Shown one piece after another: positions 1 through 8,494 of a stretch of DNA of 23,058 bases; position 1 is the stretch's first letter; every line of letters starts with the position of its first letter. The notes beneath the pieces are model-generated. The model was not told where the DNA came from. It made no database searches and saw nothing but the letters and a program-made list of their open reading frames with translations. This stretch comes from Bacteroidetes bacterium QS_8_64_10 (lineage in GTDB: Bacteria; Bacteroidota; Rhodothermia; Rhodothermales; Salinibacteraceae): positions 1-23,058 of the forward strand of contig PXTQ01000062.1 of NCBI GenBank assembly GCA_003022505.1. Reading direction: 5' to 3'. The translations under genes and the position numbers were made by a program.

Positions 1-1
1 A

Positions 2-946
2 GCGATGGCGACGCGCAAGGCCAGCGGCGCGGTGCTCGACGCGCTCGGCCCGGAGATGCCGCATCTCATCGGCGGCTCCGCCGACCTCACGCCTTCCAAC
101 AAAACCGACATCGAGGGGCGCGAGGATTTCCAGAAAGACACGCCGGAGGGCGCGTACCTGCGCTTCGGCGTCCGCGAGCACGCCATGGCCGCCGCCTCCA
201 ACGGCATCGCGGTGCACGAGGGGCTGCGCCCGTACTGCGCTACGTTCCTGATTTTCAGCGACTACATGCGCCCGGCACTTCGCCTGTCGGCGCTCATGGG
301 CCAGCCGGTGGTGTTCGTCTTCACGCACGACTCCATCGGGCTGGGCGAAGACGGCCCGACGCACCAGCCGGTCGAGCACCTGATGGCCCTCCGCGCGATC
401 CCGAACTTGACGCTCATCCGCCCGGCGGACGCCAACGAGACCGTCGAGGCGTGGCGCGCGGCGCTCCGCCGCACCGACGGCCCCACGGCACTCGCGCTCA
501 CGCGGCAGGGCCTGCCCACCTTCGACCGCACGGAGCTTGCTTCTGCCGAAGGTGCGCGCCGCGGCGGCTACGTGCTGCGCGACGCACCTTCGGGCGAGCC
601 GGAGATCATCCTGATCGGCACGGGCAGCGAGGTGCAGCACGCTCTCTCCGCCGCCCGCACGCTCGCCGACGACGGCACCCAGGCGCGCGTCGTGAGCATG
701 CCGTCGTGGGAACTGTTCGAGGCGCAGGACGAGGCGTACCGCGAGGAGGTGCTGCCGCCGGAGGTCACGCGGCGCGTCTCCGTCGAGGCGGGCGCGACGA
801 CCGGCTGGGAGCGCTACGTGGGCCTGGAGGGGCGCGTCATCGGTATCGACCGGTTCGGCGCGAGCGCTCCCGGCGAGACCGTCATGCAGAAGCTCGGCTT
901 CACCGCCGAGAACGTCGTCGAGAACGCGCGCGAGTTGCTGAGGTGA
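2..946 (+). CDS. tkt: Transketolase, C-terminal part (5' end outside window)
   Basis: Thiamine-diphosphate enzyme of the non-oxidative pentose phosphate pathway that moves two-carbon ketol units between sugar phosphates in the cytoplasm. The visible part starts within the pyrimidine-binding domain (GGSADLTPSN), carries the catalytic glutamate motif GVREHAM (about residues 55-61 of the visible part) and the HDSIGLGEDGPTHQP loop with its active-site histidine, and then the complete C-terminal domain. Family members are about 650-700 residues, so roughly half lies upstream of the window. The frame is open to the window edge; the ATG at 5 is an internal methionine and not the start. It converges on tenA with about 150 bases between. 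The identification is firm. Confidence 0.95.
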   Translation, partial: AMATRKASGAVLDALGPEMPHLIGGSADLTPSNKTDIEGREDFQKDTPEGAYLRFGVREHAMAAASNGIAVHEGLRPYCATFLIFSDYMRPALRLSALMGQPVVFVFTHDSIGLGEDGPTHQPVEHLMALRAIPNLTLIRPADANETVEAWRAALRRTDGPTALALTRQGLPTFDRTELASAEGARRGGYVLRDAPSGEPEIILIGTGSEVQHALSAARTLADDGTQARVVSMPSWELFEAQDEAYREEVLPPEVTRRVSVEAGATTGWERYVGLEGRVIGIDRFGASAPGETVMQKLGFTAENVVENARELLR

Positions 947-1060
947 AGGAGGACGGCAGACGGCGGACGGCTGTTTGAACCGCAGAGGGCGCAAAGATCG
1001 CAGAGTCTGTGCATCTGCGAGGCTGAAATCGGACCAGATTGGCGAGCCGCCGTCTTCGGT
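947..1060. repeat. Intergenic word-like repeats between tkt and tenA
   Basis: Two short degenerate repeat tracts follow the tkt stop. At about 948-970 units of the form GACGGCAGACGGCGGACGG occur, and at about 980-1015 units related to CGCAGAGGGCGCAAAG occur. No terminator with a T-run is evident between the convergent genes. Confidence 0.5.
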
Positions 1061-1098
1061 CCGCGCGGCAAGACGCCCGCTCCCCCGCACGCCCGCGC

Positions 1099-1818
1099 TC
1101 AAACCGGCCACGTCTGCTGCTCCCAGGCCTGCTGCCAAAACATCCACTCGTAGCGCGCGCTGACGGCGAACGCCCCGCGAGCACGCTCGCGGGCTTCGTC
1201 ATCGGCAGCGTCGGCGAAGCGCTGGAGGCGCGGCAGCAGGTTGTCCATGTACTCGTTGAACTCCGGGTCGCGATACATCTCCAGCCAGGCGGCGTAGGGG
1301 TGATTCTCCGGCACCGCGCCGTGCTCGCGTTCGAGGTGCTGGCCGAGCGCCACGTAGAGCCACGGGCAGGGCGCGAGGGCAGCGGTCGCCTCCACGAGTG
1401 TGCCGCGCTGGGCGCGCTCGATCATGTGATTCTGGTAGGCGCGGTTGTTCGGCGTGAGTTCCAGCGCGCGGATGTCCTCCGGGCCGTAGCCGAGCTTGTC
1501 GCCGTAGCCCGCGTGCAACTCGCCCTCCACGACGAGCGCCATCTGCGCGGCCTCCACGAACCAGAGCTTGTCGTCCGGATCTTCGCAGCGCGTCGAGATG
1601 AGCGAGGCGGCGTCCGCGAACGCTTCCAGATAGCGCGCATCCTGCATCTGGTAAAACTTGAAACGCTCCGCGCCGAGCGACCCGTCGGCGAGCGCCTCCA
1701 CGAACGGATGTTCAAACGAAGCGCCCCAGGCGTCGCCGGCTGCGTCCAGGCAGGCTTCGGCAAACGGCGGTACCGCGAAAGGCGCGTGATCGACAGTTTC
1801 TTCGAGTGTGACAGACAT
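1099..1818 (-). CDS. tenA: TenA family thiaminase II / aminopyrimidine aminohydrolase
   Basis: TenA proteins hydrolyse thiamine breakdown products such as aminomethyl-pyrimidine to HMP so that the pyrimidine can be reused for thiamine synthesis; some also cleave thiamine. The 239-residue protein has usual family length and an all-helical pattern. The expected active-site positions are visible: the acidic residue D60 in FYQMQDARYL, Y128 in NNRAYQNHM, the catalytic cysteine C151 in LAPCPWLY, and E224 in ARYEWMFW near the C-terminus. The ATG at 1818 has no Shine-Dalgarno sequence, like nearly all genes here. A TPP riboswitch lies about 130 bases upstream on the same strand, which independently supports a thiamine role and suggests repression by TPP. 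The gene is intact and solitary. Confidence 0.93.
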   Translation of the reverse strand: MSVTLEETVDHAPFAVPPFAEACLDAAGDAWGASFEHPFVEALADGSLGAERFKFYQMQDARYLEAFADAASLISTRCEDPDDKLWFVEAAQMALVVEGELHAGYGDKLGYGPEDIRALELTPNNRAYQNHMIERAQRGTLVEATAALAPCPWLYVALGQHLEREHGAVPENHPYAAWLEMYRDPEFNEYMDNLLPRLQRFADAADDEARERARGAFAVSARYEWMFWQQAWEQQTWPV

Positions 1819-1872
1819 AAGGCTTTGCTTGAGTTGAGCGAAAGAAAACGCTGAAGCAAAGCCAGAGGCCGG

Positions 1873-1950
1873 TAGGAGTCTATGAGGCGATGAATCTATG
1901 AGACTAAGATCGTAGACTCATAGACTCCTCAGACTCATAGGCTCTTGTCT
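1873..1950. repeat. Word-like repeats (CTATGAG/AGACTCATAG type) in tenA leader
   Basis: Variants of CTATGAG and its complement CTCATAG recur about six times in 78 bases (for example TAGACTCATAGACTCC). The tract sits between the TPP riboswitch and the tenA start, so it is within the presumed 5' leader. A related tract lies upstream of the HAD gene at 15665-15743. Confidence 0.6.
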
Positions 1951-2020
1951 GGTGAACCTCCCTGCGCCGGTGCAAGCCGGATCAGGTTCGAAGGGTTTCT
2001 CTCTCAGCTCCGAGGTTGGC
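1951..2020 (-). promoter_or_regulatory. TPP riboswitch (THI element), apparently shortened
   Basis: On the minus strand the conserved THI core is clear: CUGAGAG, then ACCCUUCGAACCUGAUC, a CCGG-loop-CCGG P5 hairpin, and GCGCAGGGA. AACCUC and GAGGUU at the two ends can form P1. The element sits upstream of tenA, where TPP control is expected. It is odd that the 5' strand of P2 (usually GGGGUGC) and the whole P3 arm are absent: only CGGAG separates P1 from CUGAGAG, leaving the ACCC strand unpaired. This may be another of the missing segments seen across the window. The identity as a THI element is firm; its function as drawn is doubtful. Confidence 0.9.
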
Positions 2021-2332
2021 GTTCAAGCGTTTGGGCGTTGCGCGTTGCAGCGTTTCGTCTCACCGATACGATGAAGACAGAGAAACGCGGCAACTCGTAA
2101 CACGACAACACGAAAACGTCAACCAGCGGAGTACCCCTGGCTTTCGATACGAGTATAGCGAGTCGATCCGACAGATGCAACACGCAGGGCCAGGGCAAGC
2201 TCATTATGTATGAATACTGTTTAAGGGCGGGTTGTCAATCAAGAGGAGGCCTGGTATTGTGAAGCGCTCCATTCGGGTCAACACGGTTTGTTGGATTACC
2301 GAATCCATAATTGTAGGGTGAGGTGCTGAGGG
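2021..2332. other. Intergenic stretch without a supported gene
   Basis: This stretch separates the tenA riboswitch from the RHS remnant. The part at 2021-2130 has word-like repetition (GCGTTGCGCGTTGCAGCGTTT, then AACTCGTAACACGACAACACG). The short open frames here lack homology that I recognise. The tenA promoter should lie here on the minus strand, but I cannot identify a convincing one. Confidence 0.4.
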
Positions 2333-2506
2333 CTAATCGTTTCCCATTTTCTTCTTCGGCCCCTTCTCGCCGAGGATCGGGTCGGTCGTCGTCCAGCGCC
2401 CGAGGGCGGGCATCAGGTAGCGCGCCCCGGCGTAGAGGAAGCCCGTGGTCGGCTCGCGCTCGTGCCCGGTATAGCCCTCCCGCGCCTTCGATGCCCGCGC
2501 TGGTGC
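2333..2506 (-). pseudogene. Orphan RHS core C-terminal remnant
   Basis: Translation on the minus strand gives the classic end of an RHS core: EGYTGHEREPTTGFLYAGAR, then MPALGRWTTTDPI, followed by a lysine-rich tail and a TAG stop at 2333-2335. There is no start codon of its own. The frame follows directly, in register, after the TAA stop of the upstream membrane protein (2507-2509). It parallels the same segment of the main rhs gene (3780-3890), sharing a 31-bp exact match (2450-2480 with 3843-3873) but otherwise diverged. Such displaced RHS tips after an immunity gene are known from rhs loci, where old C-termini are pushed downstream by recombination. It is probably not expressed alone. Confidence 0.75.
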
Positions 2507-3022
2507 TTATTGTCCAACCCTTTTCCTCGGAGAAGCCCTTTCTCGATCAACCCGCTCTCTACTCTTGCGGATCAGCTTCTCCATGTTCTCGTCGATGACC
2601 GACGGGTCTACGTGATCCGCCATGTATACGATGGCCTCCCGCCAGTTCGTCGTGCATGTAGGAAGTGTATGTCCGATCAGTTCACCATTCTCTTTCCCTT
2701 CTACCGCAATTAATGTAGGAGGTAAAAAGGCAGGTGGGTGTTGCAGTAGGGCTGTTGCGTCTTTCCAGCACAAACGGGGCCGGTTCGACTTCCAAAGTTT
2801 ATATTGACTTACTCCTATATACCAACCAGAAGCTATGCCTTCAGCATCCATTTCCATCTGAAATGTCTGGACAAGTAGAGATAGTAAAATTTCTACTGGC
2901 AGGCATACAAAGACGAGAATCCATAATCCGAAGCCTCGCGCTTCGTAAAATGCTGCAATGGTTGCAAGAGCAAAAGCAACGGGAACTGCAATTCTAAACC
3001 AATTTCTAAATTTTATGACCAT
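2507..3022 (-). CDS. Two-helix membrane protein, candidate immunity protein to the RHS tip
   Basis: I do not recognise a named family. The chosen ATG at 3022 (MVIKFRNWF) gives 171 residues and puts the gene about 35 bases after the rhs stop; longer upstream frames look unlike protein. Two adjacent hydrophobic segments follow (about residues 9-25 and 30-48, the second LWILVFVCLPVEILLSLLV), then a soluble domain of about 120 residues with a pattern of short strands (MDAEGIASGWYIG) and a basic C-terminal tail. This resembles the two-helix plus PH-like layout of small inner-membrane proteins. Its position directly behind a toxin-like RHS tip, the same strand, and a GC content below that of the flanks suggest a cognate immunity protein. 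The role is inference. Confidence 0.6.
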   Translation of the reverse strand: MVIKFRNWFRIAVPVAFALATIAAFYEARGFGLWILVFVCLPVEILLSLLVQTFQMEMDAEGIASGWYIGVSQYKLWKSNRPRLCWKDATALLQHPPAFLPPTLIAVEGKENGELIGHTLPTCTTNWREAIVYMADHVDPSVIDENMEKLIRKSRERVDRERASPRKRVGQ

Positions 3023-3057
3023 GGTGGCACAAGGTTTTTCGAAAGCAAATGAGTGCT

Positions 3058-3534
3058 TTACCAATTTCTCCCTATTGCTCCGCCCGCCGCACGGCCACCC
3101 ATATTTCCGACGAATCCACCCACCGCCGTAGCGCCACCTACTGCAAAGACACATGCAACTGAGGCGGTACATGCGACGATACCCGCTGTGGTGCCAAGTG
3201 CGGTTCCCACAGTGAATCCACCGACTTCTTTGCCTACTTTTTCTATATTTCCTTGCGAGTATGCCTGATGCGCTTCTTTAGCAGTAAGGTATCCCTCTAC
3301 GCCAACACCTAAAGCTCCTAAACTCTTACTGCTGTATCTGAACCCTTTACTCATTGCGTTTGCTTCACCAGCGAACTCCGCCATGCTATTCCCAGCATGT
3401 ATTTCAATGGCTGATGCAAATTCAATTGCCGAGTATAGGGTAGCTTTTTGCCAATCTTTCGGTGAGTCGCCCCCGTCTCTTTCGTCTCTGCGCCCGTCTT
3501 TCCAGTCGCTCCGCCCCCACGTGCCCCGGCGCTC
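3058..3534 (-). CDS. RHS C-terminal tip with glycine zipper (toxin-like)
   Basis: The last segment of the rhs gene. The frame is open from the break near 3534; the first internal ATG is at 3384. It begins with a charged stretch (DWKDGRRDERDGGDSPKDW), then KATLYSAIEFASAIEIHAGN, and ends in a 50-residue glycine- and alanine-rich region with small-residue spacing (VGGFTVGTALGTTAG; GGATAVGGFVGNMGG) typical of glycine zippers that insert into membranes. No nuclease or deaminase motif is visible. The variable position after the RHS core, the lower GC content and the adjacent membrane protein suggest a membrane-active toxin. It could also be a pre-toxin linker whose catalytic end has been lost. Confidence 0.6.
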   Translation of the reverse strand, partial: ERRGTWGRSDWKDGRRDERDGGDSPKDWQKATLYSAIEFASAIEIHAGNSMAEFAGEANAMSKGFRYSSKSLGALGVGVEGYLTAKEAHQAYSQGNIEKVGKEVGGFTVGTALGTTAGIVACTASVACVFAVGGATAVGGFVGNMGGRAAGGAIGRNW

Positions 3535-4372
3535 CGCCGTACATCATGTTATTGTCGGTGCCGAACCCGTAGCCTCCGCCGCCACCGGGCATGCTCGGCG
3601 AAGGTGCCGGCGACGGGCACACTATCCGGGCACCGAACACCGTGTTGTCGCTCAGTGTGGGCCACCCTCCTATGGTGAAGCACGGCCCCAGCCCGGTCGG
3701 GTCGGTGAGGCCGGTGGGATTGTTCATGGCGTAGTTGTAGGGGGAGTGGCCGGGGTAGGCGTCCGCCCAGCGGGTCGGGCGTGAGCCACCGCCCCAAGAC
3801 CGGCATGTACCGCCGCGCCCCGGCGTTCAGCAGGCCCGTCTCCGGCTCGCGCTCGTGCCCGGTATAGCCCTCCTTCGCCTGCGCGCCCCCGTAGGAGCGG
3901 TGCCGGATGCGCTTCCCGAAGGCGTAGTAGTCCTTCATCTCGCGCTCGTAGCCGGTCGTGTCGATCACCGTGCGCACCGAGCCGAGCCGGTCCTTGACGT
4001 AAAACAGCGCGCTCCCGTTGCCGGGCAGTTGGCCCACGACCACCCCGCCGGGCGTCACGATGTTCCAGTGCTTCAGGCTCACTGACAGGGTGTAGCCGCC
4101 CCACCAGGTCCGGTTGATCGTCACCTTCGCCGCTCCCAGGCGCGCGCTGCCGTCGTGCGGGTAGTAGACCGGGTCGCTGTTGCCCACCTCCTGTACGATA
4201 CGCTCGCCGGCCTCGCTGTACTGATAGCTGGTGGACGGGTCGTTCGTGTTGGTGAAGTCGACCGGCAGGCCGCGCTCGTCGTAGCGGATGAGGTCGGTGT
4301 CGTGGGGGGCGCCCTGCACCTGCGTGACGCGCCCGCTGCGGTCGTAGCTGAACGCGATCTGGCTGCCGACGT
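3535..4372 (-). CDS. RHS core C-terminal segment
   Basis: This holds the conserved end of the RHS shell: LIRYDERGLPVDFTNTND, the DRLGSVRTVIDTTG motif and the junction motif YTGHEREPETGLLNAGARRY with PVLGRWLTPDP. It then shifts frame within a CCC run at 3766-3768; correcting one base gives DPLADAYPGHSPYNYAMNNP, the expected family sequence. The frame after the shift continues to about 3535 with a glycine-rich linker (PGGGGGYGFGTDNN). The core motif marks the usual self-cleavage and exchange point between shell and tip in RHS proteins. Confidence 0.7.
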
Positions 4373-7300
4373 CGTGACGCTCTGCAGGCGATTGCCGTCC
4401 GAGTTGCTTGCGTAATTGTACGTCAGATCATCGATCACCGACCCGCTGCCGTTCTCGCCGAAGCGTTTGAGCGTCTTGATGTCGCCATCCTTATTGTATC
4501 TTACCAGCTCCTCATACTTCCGTGACGAGTTTCCGGACGCCCGTCCGAGTTGGCCCAGTGCGTCGTAGCTGAACTCGTACTCGTACTGTGGGTCCGAGCT
4601 GCGGCCCGACTGGTGGTACTTAGCCTTGAACACGTTGCCGTCGTCGAGGTAGTCGTAGGACGCACCGAACGGCGTCGAGCCGTCGAGAGCGCCGATGCCG
4701 GTGAGCCAGCCCCGTGCGTTGTAAGCGCGCTCGATGGTCTCGCCCGCCTTCGTGTACGTGGTCGCCGTGCGTTGCCCGTCGGGGCCGTAGGCGAAGGTGA
4801 CGGCGGGGTCGTCGGGTTTGGTGTTCGAGGGAGCCATAAACACCTTTGTGAGGTTGCCCCGCAGGTCGTAGCGGTACCACTGGCTCATACGCCCGCCCTT
4901 TTCCATGACGGTCGTGCGGCGCAGCATCTTCCCCTGCCGCCCGTAGTGCATGTTGCGCCGCACGTACAGCAGGCCGCCCTCGTTGCACCCGCCTACCATT
5001 TGCGTGTAGCCGTGCTTGCGCGTCACGTTCCCCTCCTTGTCGTAGCTGAAGAGCAGCAACTGTAGTCGGTCCCCGGATTTGCGCGCGGAGGCGGCGAGAC
5101 GCCCCTCGAGGTTTTCCATGATCCGGTTGTTGGTTACGTGGTCGATGGCGTCCCGTAGCACGTCGGCGCTACACCCTATGATGCTGGCGTAGCGGTCGGC
5201 GTCGACGTCTTTGTCGTCATAATGCTTAACGAGAACCCAGTTGTTGCTGTTCGTTTCGAAGCTGTACGTCTGGTCGCCGTCCAGGTCGCTAAAGGTGAGA
5301 CTGTCACTGAGGGAGGTGAGGCCCTTCTCGGTGAGGCGCCCGAAGTCGTCGTAACGGTAGAACGTGACCTGCCCGGCCGGGCTTCGGGAGAAGCGGAGCT
5401 GGCCCGCCGCGGCGTACTTGTAGCGCTCGTCCCAGCTTCCGGCGGCGGGTCCTTCGTCGGTGTAATCGCCATCCTCGTCGCCGTCCATGTCCGGCGAGGC
5501 TTTGGCCGTGAGTTGGCTGAGGGCGTTGTAGCGATAATACGTGGTATCGCCCTCCGGACTGACGACGCGCGTGTTGTTGCCGAGCGCGTCGCGGGAAAAC
5601 GTCGTCGTCGCTTCGTTCGCGCTGCCGTAGCCGGCCACGGTGCGCACGGTCTCCCCCAACGCGTTTTTGTAGGTGCGCACCGTGCGGCCCGTCTCGCTCG
5701 TGACCTCCTCGAACGTGAAGCCCTTGTCGGCGTTGCCGATGCCGGTCGTCTTCGTGGCCGGAGGCGTTCCGCTACCCGCGCCCTCGACGGCCTCGAGCCG
5801 TTTCAGCGGATCGTTGCGGTACGAGCGCTCCATGTAGGGTTCTCCGCCGGCGTCCGGTCCCCCTCCCTCAGAAGAGTAGTAGTGCTTGGTTGCCGCCTTA
5901 TAATTACTCTTGTAGCTGCTCGTGTTGAGGGCCTGATAGGGCTTCCAGGTGCGCCGGAGCCGTCCGGCCTCGTCGTACTCCTGCGATGCGACGTGGACGC
6001 GGTTGCCCTCGGTAAGGGCCTGTGTCTGGATCGGGCGGCCCAGCCCGTCTTTGTACTGGGTCGTTTGCTGCTTCTTGACGTCCGTGAGGTACCGGTGCGT
6101 GCTCGTCCAGGCCGGAGTGTTCGCGTTCTCGTCGTAGAAGCCGTAGGTCCGCTCGGTGACGAGCTCGCCATTGCGATGCACCTTCCGAAGGCGCCCCAGG
6201 TCGTCGTACTCGAGGGTCTTGACGTTGCCGACTTCATCGGTCGTGCTGGTCACTTGGCCCCTCAACGGGTCGACGTCGCGCCAGGTGCGAAGCGTGTCGC
6301 CGTTCCCGATCGTGCGCGTGCCGGTCACGTACGCGCCATCGAGCGCGCCGTAGTTCTGGCACGACGACGGCGTGCCGCCGCAGAAATTATTCTGGTTCGA
6401 GCCGTAGAAGATCTGCGTCGTGTCGCGCCCCGGACGCCGTTGCGTAATGACACGCCCGTGCTCGTCGAACGCCATGCTCTTGGATTGCTTCTGCCACGAG
6501 GAATTCGATGGCGCGCCGCCGCTCCAGGCCGTAAAGTCGGGCGCGTCCGCCAAGCCGGTCGCCCCGCTCCACTTATAGCTGTCGTGGGGGCGCCAGAACG
6601 ACTGCCCTCCCGCTTGTTGCTGTTGCCAGCGCGTCACCGTCGCCGCGTGGTAGGTCGTGTCCAAATCATCAGGAGTTCCAGAAAGGGAAGCGTTTTCGAT
6701 GGCCGCTTGATCGCGCCGGGCGACGGGGCGCAGGATGTTGCGCGCCTTGAGCCCGTCGTATTTCTCGTAGGCGCGCGTCAGTTCCGTCCGTTGGATCTGG
6801 AATGAGTCGGACTCGGACTTGTGATACCACTCCTCTACGGCCGTAATGAAGTTCGTGGAGTCACTGTAATTCATAAGGGTGCGATGCGTCGTCGAATCGC
6901 TCGGCTGTCGCGTTGTCGGACTGTCATATTCGTACGTCTCGACCTCTTTCGAACGATGCACTCCTCCCCACTTGATATATACATCGCTATCGGTGCCTCC
7001 CCTTCCAAACCACTCCGGACGCATTCTTTCGCGGGTGCGCCCCCCCTTCCCCATATTGATCTTCTTAACGATACGATCAAATCCATTGTCCAATATTTCC
7101 CAGTGTCCAATCCGAAAGAGTTCCCCTGATTTTTGCCACGCGTTACCCTCAATCGTTGTCATGCGTCCTCCCCCATCCCAAACCCGCTTATATAGAACTG
7201 CATCACTTATTACGGAGCTATTGGTTGTTCGCGTAGGAACAGTGAAGGAGCGCACTGTGATGCCACTGGCCGAAGGCGAACTGCTCCGTTGCGCGACGTG

Positions 7301-7423
7301 CTCGTACACGACACGCGTACTTCGACGTCTCCCGGGTAGGAAACTATGCGACTCGTTTGAAGCCCCCATTGCATTGGCGGCACGCCCGTCGTGTGTCCAC
7401 ACCCGCCTTCCGATTCCGTACAT
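4121..7423 (-). CDS. RHS YD-repeat shell, main segment
   Basis: The largest uninterrupted stretch of the rhs gene. The coherent RHS sequence runs from about 7316 to about 4372; the ends of the frame beyond those points are out-of-frame reading. It contains many YD-type repeats of the form YDxxGRL/G (EYDDLGRLRKVHRNG, YRYDDFGRLTEKG, YRYDLRGNLTKV, YGPDGQRTATTY, FSYDALGQLGRA), which build the hollow beta-sheet shell of RHS and TcC proteins. The 5' part (about 6800-7316) has lower GC content than the rest. No transmembrane segment is evident. Confidence 0.8.
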   Translation of the reverse strand: MYGIGRRVWTHDGRAANAMGASNESHSFLPGRRRSTRVVYEHVAQRSSSPSASGITVRSFTVPTRTTNSSVISDAVLYKRVWDGGGRMTTIEGNAWQKSGELFRIGHWEILDNGFDRIVKKINMGKGGRTRERMRPEWFGRGGTDSDVYIKWGGVHRSKEVETYEYDSPTTRQPSDSTTHRTLMNYSDSTNFITAVEEWYHKSESDSFQIQRTELTRAYEKYDGLKARNILRPVARRDQAAIENASLSGTPDDLDTTYHAATVTRWQQQQAGGQSFWRPHDSYKWSGATGLADAPDFTAWSGGAPSNSSWQKQSKSMAFDEHGRVITQRRPGRDTTQIFYGSNQNNFCGGTPSSCQNYGALDGAYVTGTRTIGNGDTLRTWRDVDPLRGQVTSTTDEVGNVKTLEYDDLGRLRKVHRNGELVTERTYGFYDENANTPAWTSTHRYLTDVKKQQTTQYKDGLGRPIQTQALTEGNRVHVASQEYDEAGRLRRTWKPYQALNTSSYKSNYKAATKHYYSSEGGGPDAGGEPYMERSYRNDPLKRLEAVEGAGSGTPPATKTTGIGNADKGFTFEEVTSETGRTVRTYKNALGETVRTVAGYGSANEATTTFSRDALGNNTRVVSPEGDTTYYRYNALSQLTAKASPDMDGDEDGDYTDEGPAAGSWDERYKYAAAGQLRFSRSPAGQVTFYRYDDFGRLTEKGLTSLSDSLTFSDLDGDQTYSFETNSNNWVLVKHYDDKDVDADRYASIIGCSADVLRDAIDHVTNNRIMENLEGRLAASARKSGDRLQLLLFSYDKEGNVTRKHGYTQMVGGCNEGGLLYVRRNMHYGRQGKMLRRTTVMEKGGRMSQWYRYDLRGNLTKVFMAPSNTKPDDPAVTFAYGPDGQRTATTYTKAGETIERAYNARGWLTGIGALDGSTPFGASYDYLDDGNVFKAKYHQSGRSSDPQYEYEFSYDALGQLGRASGNSSRKYEELVRYNKDGDIKTLKRFGENGSGSVIDDLTYNYASNSDGNRLQSVTTSAARSRSATTAAGASRRCRAPPTTPTSSATTSAACRSTSPTRTTRPPAISTARPASVSYRRWATATRSTTRTTAARAWERRR

Positions 7424-8451
7424 TGTTTGACAAAGCGAGCATTTATGCCCGAATAATTGTATATATACGAGAACGTAGTGCTCTCACCTAGCCCGTCGCT
7501 TCGTTGTATCTGTTTAACGCGTGCTCCTCCTTGCCTGCGACGGTTTATGGATTTAATTTGCTCACACGTTCCGTCTTTATCTTCGTCAATACACGTATTG
7601 TACTCTAACAGGAACTCACCTTCTTTTGCCTTTATGTTACCAGAGGAATCTTTAGTAATGTTATATGTTACGAGGTCGTCGACAATGTAGTCGTTGCCAT
7701 ATTCATAGGACGCACTCCCGCCCGACGGAAACGTAATGTTTCTCAGGCTCCATGATTCCCCATCGCCGTCATGGTTTTTAATACCCGGACTATAAATAGT
7801 GGCGTCGAAGTCGAAGGTGGTCGTGTCTTCTTTCCCGTAGTCATTATAGTAACCGTAATCGTCTATATACAAACCGGCTAACTTGACGTTGCCAGAGTCC
7901 TTCCCAGTCTTCGGCACGTAAGCAGCGAACGGATAAGGTGGGTTGTTATTGGGATTATTCTCTCCATATCCAAATTCGTAGCCGGGCTGGAAGGTGCCAT
8001 TCTGGCCTTCAAACCCGATGGACTGCAGCGTCGTTTTGCCTTTGGGAATTTGCCCTGTTGCCGCCAGCGCCTGATCGTGGGTCAGGTTGACTTGCTTGAC
8101 GACGGTGCCACCCGAACGCTTCTTAAGTGTGATGGTATCCAATTGGCGGTACATATCTTTTTCGCCAGCTTCGTAGTTGTCATTCACGGTCATGTCAATG
8201 TCCTGCCGCTTGCTGGTGGCGAAGACTGCTTGGTGAGTCGGAGTAGTTACCTTATGCAGGTAGGTGAGTTGGAGGATGCGGTCATCGTCGTTTCGCACGG
8301 AACGGACCGCTTGCTGGCATCCTCCATTGCTTGAAGGCTCATAGCAATACGAGAACTTCACCCAACTCCCGGCTTCGTTACCGCTCGGCACGTCATTACC
8401 TTCATAGCTCGTACCCAGGATGGCGCGCAGCCGCCATGTGCTTACGTACAC
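7210..8451 (-). CDS. RHS protein, second N-terminal segment
   Basis: Continues the same gene. The frame is open upstream to about 8503, reading RFGSDEPSGDDITQAGPGVY before the GTG at 8451, so the GTG is probably not a start. The protein is coherent to about 7320 (IVSYPGDVE), after which the frame must change to reach RVVYEHVAQRSS in the next segment. The stretch is rich in tyrosine, asparagine and glycine (YIDDYGYYNDYGKEDTTTF) with alternating strand pattern, as in SpvB/RHS N-terminal domains of the Bacteroidota. It is less GC-rich than neighbouring genes. Confidence 0.65.
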   Translation of the reverse strand: MYVSTWRLRAILGTSYEGNDVPSGNEAGSWVKFSYCYEPSSNGGCQQAVRSVRNDDDRILQLTYLHKVTTPTHQAVFATSKRQDIDMTVNDNYEAGEKDMYRQLDTITLKKRSGGTVVKQVNLTHDQALAATGQIPKGKTTLQSIGFEGQNGTFQPGYEFGYGENNPNNNPPYPFAAYVPKTGKDSGNVKLAGLYIDDYGYYNDYGKEDTTTFDFDATIYSPGIKNHDGDGESWSLRNITFPSGGSASYEYGNDYIVDDLVTYNITKDSSGNIKAKEGEFLLEYNTCIDEDKDGTCEQIKSINRRRQGGARVKQIQRSDGLGESTTFSYIYNYSGINARFVKQCTESEGGCGHTTGVPPMQWGLQTSRIVSYPGDVEVRVSCTSTSRNGAVRLRPVASQCAPSLFLREQPIAP

Positions 8452-8494
8452 GCCCGGGCCGGCCTGAGTGATGTCATCTCCGCTTGGTTCGTCG

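Noticed and set aside
5222..6805. A 527-codon open frame on the plus strand opposite rhs
   Set aside because: It is antisense to coherent YD repeats and its composition (Arg/Val/Ala runs) is that of a mirrored high-GC frame.
7210..8451. GTG at 8451 as the start of a separate gene
   Set aside because: Coherent RHS sequence continues in the same frame upstream to the break near 8503, so the GTG is internal.
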